Source of the DNA: Bacteroidota bacterium
GTDB lineage: Bacteria; Bacteroidota; Bacteroidia; B-17B0; Aurantibacillaceae
Direction of reading: 5' to 3'
Length of the DNA: 64,000 bases
Assembly (NCBI GenBank): GCA_017303905.1
Contig: JAFLBH010000001.1
Span: 1,279,809-1,343,808 of the forward strand
In this document: positions 43,183-50,186 of the stretch, in pieces
How the letters are laid out: each line of letters starts with the position of its first letter
Position numbering within the stretch: position 1 is the stretch's first letter
Notes under the pieces: model-generated
What the model was told of the DNA's origin: nothing
The model's input: only the letters and a program-made list of their open reading frames with translations
Databases searched by the model: none
Translations under genes and position numbers: made by a program

Positions 43183-43210
43183 AAAAAAGGGCCGCGAATA
43201 ATCGCAGCCC
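43183..43210 (-). terminator. Rho-independent terminator (minus strand)
   Basis: On the minus strand GGGC-T-GCGA and TCGC-G-GCCC pair around TTAT (43210-43189), followed by TTTTTT (43188-43183). It ends the gene at 43237-43617. Confidence 0.8.
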
Positions 43211-43236
43211 TCTATCCAAATAAACCACATAATAAA

Positions 43237-43617
43237 TTACATCCACTTAGCTAAAAAAGCATTCAGTTCCTTACGCAATTCATTAAATACCTTATCAAAA
43301 GATGTATAACTATCGCGCATTTTTGGATGGTCGTTTACCTTACGGTGGTCAACAGCCGTTGGGTTTTCATTGACCCTGTTTTCTAAATAGTTTTCATGAT
43401 CTTTAATGCTATGGCATAGTTCGTCAATGTTATTACGTTGAATAATAAGTTGGTTCTGGAAATGTTCGATTTGTTTTAACACTTCGGGAGATGAATTTTT
43501 AGAAGCTACTTCAGAAATACGGTTTTGCATTACTTTAATTTCGTCTTTATAAAAGGCCAAATTATTTAACCATTCTTTATGCTCTTCATGAAGTTCATAG
43601 ATTTTTTTCGTTTCCAT
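43237..43617 (-). CDS. Small coiled-coil protein, function unknown
   Basis: A 126-residue, highly charged, helical protein without signal or membrane segment. Heptad-like stretches include LAFYKDEIKVMQNRISEVA and LKQIEHFQNQLIIQRNNIDEL. The N-terminus IYELHEEHKEWLNNL and the His/Glu content recall small stress proteins, but I recognise no family. It is transcribed divergently from the DoxX/USP operon and shares its FNR-like site, for which it has the better -7 box. Confidence 0.65.
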   Translation of the reverse strand: METKKIYELHEEHKEWLNNLAFYKDEIKVMQNRISEVASKNSSPEVLKQIEHFQNQLIIQRNNIDELCHSIKDHENYLENRVNENPTAVDHRKVNDHPKMRDSYTSFDKVFNELRKELNAFLAKWM

Positions 43618-43649
43618 TCTATATTGTTTTTAGGTTATTAACTACTCCA

Positions 43650-43692
43650 CAAATCTGCAACATAATGGACGCTGAACTTATGATAAAGATCA
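43650..43692 (-). promoter_or_regulatory. FNR/CRP-like promoter, leftward half of a divergent pair
   Basis: Minus strand: TGATCTTTATCA (43692-43681), 23 nt, CAGATTTG (43657-43650). The gene starts 32 nt further on. Confidence 0.6.
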
Positions 43693-43723
43693 CCTTTTAG
43701 TTTGATTATGCTCACGCTTTTTG
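43681..43723 (+). promoter_or_regulatory. FNR/CRP-like promoter, rightward half of a divergent pair
   Basis: The same site read rightward, TGATAAAGATCA, is followed by 23 nt and GCTTTTTG (43716-43723), a weaker -7 box that keeps the TTTG end. Confidence 0.5.
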
Positions 43724-43759
43724 TATATTTAATAAATCAACTTTGTAAAACCTTTACCA

Positions 43760-44188
43760 ATGGAAATTAGTATAAAATATTATGCAGTAGAGTTAATTCT
43801 CCGCGTTTTTTGCGGGGTTATTTTTATGTTTCAGGGATACGATAAAATATTTAATGTAAAAATTCGGGGTGTGATTGAAACATTCCGATATGAAGCGCAG
43901 CAAAAGAACATACCTTCTTTTTTGTTGACGTTTTCAGCTTATTATACTTCCTATGTAGAGTTTTTCGGCGGACTGTTGTTAATTCTGGGTTTGTTTAAAA
44001 ATTACGCATTAAGTTTATTAGGATTAGATTTAGTAATGGTAGCCATCGCATTTTCCTATTTGAAACCAATGTGGGATATGCGATTTGTTTTTCCGAGAAT
44101 AATTCTGGTAAGTATCCTATTGATATTACCAACACGGTGGGCTTATTTTAGTTTAGATCATTTATTAAGAATATTATTAGCTAAATAA
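43760..44188 (+). CDS. DoxX/MauE-like membrane protein
   Basis: A 142-residue protein with four helices. The opening ELILRVFCGVIFMFQGYDKIF is the DoxX-type first helix, followed by YTSYVEFFGGLLLILGLF and further segments. DoxX proteins relate to redox or thiol stress in some bacteria, and the biochemical role is open. It starts an operon with a universal stress protein (2 bp gap) and a small unknown protein. Confidence 0.8.
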   Translation: MEISIKYYAVELILRVFCGVIFMFQGYDKIFNVKIRGVIETFRYEAQQKNIPSFLLTFSAYYTSYVEFFGGLLLILGLFKNYALSLLGLDLVMVAIAFSYLKPMWDMRFVFPRIILVSILLILPTRWAYFSLDHLLRILLAK

Positions 44189-44190
44189 GT

Positions 44191-45012
44191 ATGAAAAAGA
44201 TAAAAAGTACAAAAACGATTTTAGTGGGTATTGATTATACCAAATCATCCGACAACGCATTAAATTATGCTGCCCTTTTAGCAAAACGAAATAAGGCTTC
44301 CATAATGCTTTTCCATATTTATGAAACGCCGGTTATTCATACTTATTCAGGAGCTTATTTTATTTCTTATAAAGAGATGCAGGGATTTAATATGGCTCGT
44401 TTGAATAAGTATAAATCGAAGGTGGAAGAAAAGCATCCTGGCATTACATTTGAAACCTTTTCAACCTATAAGTCTTTTAAGGCAGGGGTAAGTGATTTGA
44501 TTAAAAGCAGGAAAGTACATTACGTTGTACTCGGACTCGAGTCAAAATCTAAGTTCTCTAAATTTATTTATGGCACTACCGGATTGGAAGTAGCAGGAAA
44601 AATCAGTTGTCCGGTTATTATAGTACCGGAGCGATACAAGGATCATCGCTTAAATAAAATGGTGTTGGCTATTGATAATCAAAAAACACTTGAAACCAAG
44701 TTGATGCAAAAGGTAAAGGACTTTTCGAAAAACTTCAAAGCTGATTTGAGTGCCTTACATGTAAAAACAGAAAATGAGTTCATGCTCATTCCACATAAGA
44801 AATCTGAGAACGCAAACAAAAAATGGAAAGTTAACACGGTGGAAGCAAAGGATTTTGAAAGCGGTTTATTTGCTTATGTGAAAAGCAACAAAGTAGATTT
44901 AATAACCCTTATCAGTCATTCACATTCACTGATGTATAATTTATTTAACGAGTCAAATACTAAACAAATAGCATTTAAAACTAAAGTGCCAATAATGTCA
45001 ATACACGATTAA
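44191..45012 (+). CDS. Universal stress protein, tandem UspA domains
   Basis: A 273-residue paralogue of the protein at 10224. Domain one begins TILVGIDYTKSSDNALNYAALLA and ends LGLESKSKFSKFIYGTTGLEV...CPVIIVPE; domain two begins KMVLAIDNQKTLETK and ends KVPIMSIHD. The shared closing (PI-x-SIHD versus PI-LTIHE) and similar length indicate duplication and divergence. The glycine-rich nucleotide motif is incomplete, so ATP binding is uncertain. Confidence 0.88.
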   Translation: MKKIKSTKTILVGIDYTKSSDNALNYAALLAKRNKASIMLFHIYETPVIHTYSGAYFISYKEMQGFNMARLNKYKSKVEEKHPGITFETFSTYKSFKAGVSDLIKSRKVHYVVLGLESKSKFSKFIYGTTGLEVAGKISCPVIIVPERYKDHRLNKMVLAIDNQKTLETKLMQKVKDFSKNFKADLSALHVKTENEFMLIPHKKSENANKKWKVNTVEAKDFESGLFAYVKSNKVDLITLISHSHSLMYNLFNESNTKQIAFKTKVPIMSIHD

Positions 45013-45031
45013 TTTATAAAATAAAAGAACT

Positions 45032-45397
45032 ATGATTATAAATATCACCAATAACAAAACAATAGAAGAGTTGCAAGCGGATTTCAATAATGAATTCCCA
45101 TACTTGAAGATTCAGTTTTTTAAGCATAGTCATAAGATGTTTAAGGGCAGCGATAAAAAGGAATTAATTCCTATCAGTACTACTATTGGCGCATTAAAAC
45201 ATCATAATGGTGCTATTGAGATAAGCGATAATATGACGGTAAGTGATCTTGAGACTATGTTCAAACAAAAGCTTGGATTAAATGTACAAGTATTCCGTAA
45301 ATCAGGAAGAAGCTGGTTGGAAACTACTGTAACCGATAACTGGACACTAAGAAAACAAAATGATGAAGGCAAGGAATTAAGTGTACTTGAAATTTAG
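45032..45397 (+). CDS. Conserved-looking small protein of unknown function
   Basis: A 121-residue cytoplasmic protein. Two halves may be related: IEELQADFNNEFPYLKIQFFK near the N-terminus and VSDLETMFKQKLGLNVQVFRK in the second half, each a helix followed by a strand. This suggests a duplicated alpha-beta unit. No family recognised. It lies 19 bp after the universal stress gene, so it probably belongs to the same stress operon. Confidence 0.65.
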   Translation: MIINITNNKTIEELQADFNNEFPYLKIQFFKHSHKMFKGSDKKELIPISTTIGALKHHNGAIEISDNMTVSDLETMFKQKLGLNVQVFRKSGRSWLETTVTDNWTLRKQNDEGKELSVLEI

Positions 45398-45437
45398 TCC
45401 TTAACAGGTTTTCTACCTAAAAAAATTGTAATAGTTT

Positions 45438-46178
45438 TTATTCATTAAGTTTAGTTTTAGTATTTCTCCAAATCAAATCTTTATAGTTTCTTCTTTGAAT
45501 CAAATCATAAGCGCCATCTTTGTTTAACAAGAAGAAACGTTCTCCCTCTTCATCTTTGAAGAAGAACCTTCCGTTTTTATCAATAGGAAACATTTGACGT
45601 GGAATACCACCATTTTTGTGGCTCATTAATTTATTGTTGTCTAAGTAAATTTTTATATAAGAATTTTCTGATAATTGATAAGTACCTTCATATTGTTTAA
45701 GTAATTCTGCATAAACGACACAAACAGCCGGGTCGATGGGAATTTCGTAATATTCAAAAACTTTAAGCTTCCAAACCTTATTTATTTTTTCAAAATAGTT
45801 GGTAGTTCTGAATTTTGTATCCATAATCTGTCCGAAAATTTTAAGATGTTCATCAGCTATGAATGTTGCAAATGCTGAATTTCCATTTATATAGATCTTT
45901 AAATCCTTTACATCAATGCTGAATTCTCTGCCTGTGCTTGGCGGGTGTAATTCTGATACAAGCTCTTCTCGTGAGTAAAGCTTACCATCGCGATTTATCA
46001 TTACACCATCTACGTTCATATACTTCATCCAAATACTTTTATCACCAGTGGTAACTGCAGTTTCCAATTCTGTAATCATAGTTGCAAGAATCGTACTGTC
46101 GGTGTCGTTTGATGCTAGTGTGCTCAGAGTAATAAATAAAGGAAATAGAGCGCTCAAAGGTTTAATTATTTTTCTCAT
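45438..46178 (-). CDS. Exported NTF2-like (DUF4440/SnoaL-type) protein
   Basis: A 246-residue protein from ATG 46178; a start 45 bp upstream exists but overlaps the promoter box. After a signal peptide (IIKPLSALFPLFITLSTLAS) comes an NTF2-like domain, ITELETAVTTGDKSIWMKYM...DGVMINRDGKLYSREEL, ending KVWKLKVFEYYEIP. The last about 80 residues are beta-rich (KQYEGTYQLSENSYIKIYLD...RFFFKDEEGERFFLL), a pattern seen in secreted hydrolase-associated domains. Function unknown. Confidence 0.7.
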   Translation of the reverse strand: MRKIIKPLSALFPLFITLSTLASNDTDSTILATMITELETAVTTGDKSIWMKYMNVDGVMINRDGKLYSREELVSELHPPSTGREFSIDVKDLKIYINGNSAFATFIADEHLKIFGQIMDTKFRTTNYFEKINKVWKLKVFEYYEIPIDPAVCVVYAELLKQYEGTYQLSENSYIKIYLDNNKLMSHKNGGIPRQMFPIDKNGRFFFKDEEGERFFLLNKDGAYDLIQRRNYKDLIWRNTKTKLNE

Positions 46179-46189
46179 CGTCTTTTTTT

Positions 46190-46235
46190 CAAATGTAGTT
46201 TTGATTAAAAGACAGGTTAACACCCTTTTTGGGTG
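46190..46235 (-). promoter_or_regulatory. Promoter with CACCC/GGGTG palindrome
   Basis: A perfect -7 box TACATTTG (minus strand, 46197-46190) lies 11 nt before the ATG at 46178. The palindrome CACCC-TTTTT-GGGTG (46221-46235) begins 23 nt upstream of that box, where the TGA-N6-TCA site lies at other promoters, suggesting a different regulator. Further ACCCC/GGG elements follow at 46260-46280. Confidence 0.5.
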
Positions 46236-46338
46236 ATTTGTTTTTTAACGGAAATAAATACCCCAAAGTGGGCTACCCCAAATTTCGGTATAAATGATAA
46301 AGGTTGGATGTTATGGTACTTATTACAGTATTGCTTTG

Positions 46339-47397
46339 CTAAGCCTTTAATTTCTTTAGCTTTTCATAGTTCGTAATAGTGATATTACTGCTTTTCACTT
46401 CAATTAATTTTTCTTCTTTAAAATCACTTAAAGTTCTGATTAAAGACTCCGTAGCTGTTCCAACTATGTTCGCTAAATCTTCACGCGAAATGGAAATATT
46501 GAATTTCTCTTCCGGTTGTTTATTGTAGCGGTCGTAAAGAGTTACAAGCGCGTTGGCAACACGTTTTCTAACCGAGCTATAGGCCAGGTTTACCAGTTGA
46601 TTTTCTTTTTCAATAATATTATCACTCAACATTTTGATGAATTTCTTCATCACACCGGCGTTATTATAAATCAGAGAATAAAAATCTTCCTTCGGAATTA
46701 ATAATACATCACTGTCTTCCAATGCCTCAGCATTTTCAGCAAAAGGTAAATCCTCCAATAAGGCAATGTAACCAAAGAAATCACCTTCCTTATATAAGTT
46801 TGTTATAAATTCCTTTCCGTATTCGTGCGATTTGAAAGTTTTTACTTTCCCTTTTGCCAGGAAGTAAAGAAAATTAGGGGAGCTACCTTCGTTAAAAATA
46901 ATTTCTTTTTTCTTGAAGGATTTTATACGACGGTCATTTGATAATTTTTTTAATTCTTCAATGTTTTTAATGTCGTCGAAGAATTTGTTAACGCCATCTA
47001 CATTATTAGAAAATTCATTCTTAAGAAGCTCGGCTTTTTTCAGGCGACTTTCTACAGCACGTAATAACTCTACATCATCAAAAGGTTTGGTGATATAATC
47101 ATCAGCCCCCATCTCCATACCTTTTCTGAAATCACCACGTTCGGTTTTTGCTGTTAAAAATATAAATGGAATGGTTGATGTTTCTGTGTTTTTAGATAAC
47201 ATATGAATTACGCCATAACCATCTAATACAGGCATCATAATGTCACAAATAATTAAATCGGGTTTGTTAGCCTGCGCTAATTCCACACCAATTTTACCGT
47301 TTTCCGCTTGTAATACTTTGAAATTAGCGAGTTCCAGAATTTCAGCTGTATTTTCTCTTACTTCAACGTTATCTTCAATTAATAAAATGGTTTTCAT
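46339..47397 (-). CDS. Response regulator: receiver fused to CRP/FNR-type DNA-binding module
   Basis: A 352-residue fusion. Residues 1-120 are a receiver with phosphoacceptor D52 (LIICDIMMPVLDGYG) and K104. Residues about 150-270 have the cyclic-nucleotide-binding fold, but the phosphate cassette reads FFGYIALLEDLPFAENAEA, lacking the CRP Glu and Arg-Ser that hold cAMP. Residues about 275-345 are a CRP-type winged helix. Its recognition helix TATESLIRTL carries E317 and R321 at the CRP E181/R185 positions, with Thr in place of R180, a set expected to read TGA half-sites. Phosphorylation rather than cAMP is the likely signal. It lies 14 bp after the kinase gene. Confidence 0.9.
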   Translation of the reverse strand: MKTILLIEDNVEVRENTAEILELANFKVLQAENGKIGVELAQANKPDLIICDIMMPVLDGYGVIHMLSKNTETSTIPFIFLTAKTERGDFRKGMEMGADDYITKPFDDVELLRAVESRLKKAELLKNEFSNNVDGVNKFFDDIKNIEELKKLSNDRRIKSFKKKEIIFNEGSSPNFLYFLAKGKVKTFKSHEYGKEFITNLYKEGDFFGYIALLEDLPFAENAEALEDSDVLLIPKEDFYSLIYNNAGVMKKFIKMLSDNIIEKENQLVNLAYSSVRKRVANALVTLYDRYNKQPEEKFNISISREDLANIVGTATESLIRTLSDFKEEKLIEVKSSNITITNYEKLKKLKA

Positions 47398-47411
47398 AAT
47401 TATTTTGTGTT

Positions 47412-48626
47412 TTATATTTTTTGATACGGTATGTCGATTATAAATGTTGTTCCGATATTTAATTCGCTATTGAAATCAATCTTACCTTTCATTTCTTCAA
47501 TATATTTGGCAACGATACTCAATCCTAAGCCGGTACCCTGAATGTTTGTAGCGTTTTTTGCGCGGTAGAAACGTTCAAATAGATTGTTTTGTTCTTCTTT
47601 AGGGATTCCTATGCCCTGATCTTTTACTTCAATGTGAACAGCGTTATTTTCATTGGAGATGAAAACCGAAATAATTTTGTCTTCTAATGAAAATTTGATA
47701 GCATTTGAAATAAGGTTAATGAAGATGTTACGCATCATTTGCTTATCAAGATACACAATTTCACTACCCAAAAAAGTAAAGTCAATTTTTTGGTTTGGCT
47801 TTAATAAACCGCTTAATTCATTAATGATTTCATTAACGAGTTGTTTTAAATCAAATTCTACCGGTGAAGCTGCAACCTTTCCTGCTTCCAGTTTTTCGGC
47901 CGATAAAAAATCATTAAGTATAAGGGTCATGTTGGTTACGGCCGATTTAACGCGATCAACATGTTTATTTCTTTTTTGATCCTCATCTTCTGTTTTGTAC
48001 TTACTAATTAGCGATACAGATGAGAGAATAGTACTTAAAGGAGTGCGAAACTCGTGCGAAGCCATAGTAACAAATCGCGACTTCAAATCATTCAGTTCTT
48101 TTTCTTTTTCTAAAGCTTTGCTTAATTGTTCTTTCGATTGCTCAAGTTCTTTGAGCGCTTCCTGCAATACTTTAGTTCGTTCACTTACCTTTTGTTCCAG
48201 CTCAATGTTAACTCTTTTAATTTTTTCTTGAGCAGCAAGTCGCTCAGAAATATCAATGATGAAAGCGACAACACGCATTTCATTATCTTGAACAAAGTGG
48301 GTTAAACTAATCTCTACAGGAAACTCAGTGCCATCTTTTCTTTTCGCCATTAAGGCTATATCCTGACCCATTGATCGTGAGTGAGGATTTTTGTTGAACT
48401 TTTCGCGATGACCCTGATGTCTGTGTGTTAAATGATCCGGTATCAAATTTTCAACTGTTTTACCAATTAACTCTCCTTTATTATATCCAAACAAACGTTC
48501 GGAACTCGGATTGGCTTTGGTAATAACACCTTTTTTATCGGTGATGATAATGCCTTCAGTAGCAAATTCAAATAAAGCATTAAGGCTTTCCATTTCTTTT
48601 TTCTTATCCGAATTCAAGATAGGCAT
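47412..48626 (-). CDS. PAS-domain sensor histidine kinase
   Basis: A 404-residue soluble kinase without membrane helices. The PAS domain spans about residues 12-130, a coiled linker follows, and then HisKA with H191 in SHEFRTPLSTIL and HATPase_c with NLISNAIKFS, VKDQGIGIP and GTGLGLSIVAKYIEE. The PAS resembles FixL: H70 (in THRHQGH) aligns with the FixL haem His, but the FixL oxygen-sensing Arg is Ile here (I90). A haem, flavin or other ligand is therefore possible but unproven. Cognate partner is the receiver-CRP gene that follows. Confidence 0.92.
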   Translation of the reverse strand: MPILNSDKKKEMESLNALFEFATEGIIITDKKGVITKANPSSERLFGYNKGELIGKTVENLIPDHLTHRHQGHREKFNKNPHSRSMGQDIALMAKRKDGTEFPVEISLTHFVQDNEMRVVAFIIDISERLAAQEKIKRVNIELEQKVSERTKVLQEALKELEQSKEQLSKALEKEKELNDLKSRFVTMASHEFRTPLSTILSSVSLISKYKTEDEDQKRNKHVDRVKSAVTNMTLILNDFLSAEKLEAGKVAASPVEFDLKQLVNEIINELSGLLKPNQKIDFTFLGSEIVYLDKQMMRNIFINLISNAIKFSLEDKIISVFISNENNAVHIEVKDQGIGIPKEEQNNLFERFYRAKNATNIQGTGLGLSIVAKYIEEMKGKIDFNSELNIGTTFIIDIPYQKI

Positions 48627-48644
48627 TTTTTTAAAATTAACTAA

Positions 48645-48687
48645 GCAAGGTAACCGGATTAGTTAATCTCAAAAATGATTTAGGTCA
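48645..48687 (-). promoter_or_regulatory. FNR/CRP-like promoter of the kinase-regulator operon
   Basis: Minus strand: TGACCTAAATCA (48687-48676), 23 nt, then TACCTTGC (48652-48645), a weaker -7 box. It suggests autoregulation of the two-component pair. Confidence 0.55.
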
Positions 48688-48772
48688 GGAATGCCTGTAT
48701 TGAAGTATAAGTAATTGTAATAAAACGAGATAAAAATGTTGGAGCGAATGTTTTCTATGCCTAATGCTAGTA

Positions 48773-50176
48773 TTAAACTAAGGTAAAACCTTCCGATTTA
48801 CGGGGTATAATTACCAAGGGGAAACCTCTCTCCATCAAAGTCTTTTTAAATTCAACTTTTGAATCTTCTTCGCCATGCACTAAAAACAAGGTTTTAATTT
48901 TTGATTTATCCTGGCAAGACATGAAATTAATAAGTTCTTCATAATCGGCATGCGCGCTATAGGAAGAAATTACTTCAACATCCGCATTTACGGTAATGTC
49001 ATCGCCAAATATTCTAACTTGTTTATTTCCGTCTATTAGCTTACCACCTAAAGTATAAGGCGGACAATAACCAACAATTAAGAGTGTGTTCTTTTTATAA
49101 GGTAATGTGTGTTTTAAATGGTGTTTGATTCTTCCGGCATCCATCATTCCGGAAGCAGAGATAATAATACATGGTTCAGATGATTCATTTAAAGCTATCG
49201 AATCTTCTTTATCGGTAACATATTTTAAACCTTCAAATCCAAACGGATCTTCATCGGTTTTCAAATGTTCCTGCACTTGATTATTCAAACTTTTTACATA
49301 ACGACGCATGATATTCGTTGCACTTGTTGATAACGGACTATCCACATACACTTTAATTTTCGGTAGCAATCCTTTATCATACATTTTATCGAGGGCATAC
49401 ACAATTTCCTGAGTTCTCCCCAAGCTAAAGGCCGGAATAATCAATTTTCCTTTTTTCTCAATGCAGGTATAGCGTACGCAATTCAACAAACGTAATTGAG
49501 CATCGTCTATTTTATCGTGTAATTTACTTCCGTAAGTGCTTTCACAAATTAAATAATCTGTCTGCGGAAACGGTTGCGGGTCGTGCATTAATAAATCATT
49601 GTAACGACCAACATCACCGCTGAATGTAAGTCGCGTTGTTCTTTCGCCATCCTGAAGTTTAATATTTACAACAGCACTTCCTAAAATGTGACCGGCATCC
49701 GTAAACATAAAGCTGACTTCATCATTCAAATTATATTCTGAATTATACGGAACCGATTTAAAATGACGCATGCATTTTTCAACATCCTTTGTAGTATAGC
49801 TTGGCTTCAATAATGGTTTTCCTTCCTTAGCTCTGCGTTTATTTACAAAAGCAATATCGTTTTCTTGAATCTTTGCGCTATCCATCAACAATACTTCACA
49901 AATATCAATGGTTGCAGGTGTACAATAAATACTCCCGTTAAACCCCTGTTTAACCAACAAAGGCAAATTGCCGGAGTGGTCGATATGCGCGTGTGATAAA
50001 ATAACTGTATCAACTTGCGCCGGATCAAAACCAAAGTGTGTATTTAAATCACCCGTTTCTTTTCCTAAGCCCTGATATAATCCGCAGTCTAATAATATCT
50101 GAACTCCTTTAGTGGTAGTTAGTAAATGTTTGCTGCCCGTTACGGTTTCAGTAGCTCCAAAAAATTGAATTTGCAT
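48773..50176 (-). CDS. MBL-fold beta-CASP ribonuclease-like metallohydrolase
   Basis: A 467-residue metallo-beta-lactamase-fold enzyme with beta-CASP and RMMBL parts, of the CPSF73/YsfA-like type acting on RNA. The zinc motif is H62-A-H64-I-D66-H67, followed by DAGHILGSAVVNI, SGDVGRYNDLL, ICESTYGS, PAFSLGRTQEI, SASGMMDAGR and SAHADYEEL. I prefer ATG 50176, since the upstream ATG at 50197 would overlap the preceding peptidase gene and adds residues before the first strand QIQFFGATETVTGS. Confidence 0.9.
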   Translation of the reverse strand: MQIQFFGATETVTGSKHLLTTTKGVQILLDCGLYQGLGKETGDLNTHFGFDPAQVDTVILSHAHIDHSGNLPLLVKQGFNGSIYCTPATIDICEVLLMDSAKIQENDIAFVNKRRAKEGKPLLKPSYTTKDVEKCMRHFKSVPYNSEYNLNDEVSFMFTDAGHILGSAVVNIKLQDGERTTRLTFSGDVGRYNDLLMHDPQPFPQTDYLICESTYGSKLHDKIDDAQLRLLNCVRYTCIEKKGKLIIPAFSLGRTQEIVYALDKMYDKGLLPKIKVYVDSPLSTSATNIMRRYVKSLNNQVQEHLKTDEDPFGFEGLKYVTDKEDSIALNESSEPCIIISASGMMDAGRIKHHLKHTLPYKKNTLLIVGYCPPYTLGGKLIDGNKQVRIFGDDITVNADVEVISSYSAHADYEELINFMSCQDKSKIKTLFLVHGEEDSKVEFKKTLMERGFPLVIIPRKSEGFTLV

Positions 50177-50186
50177 AGTACAGATA

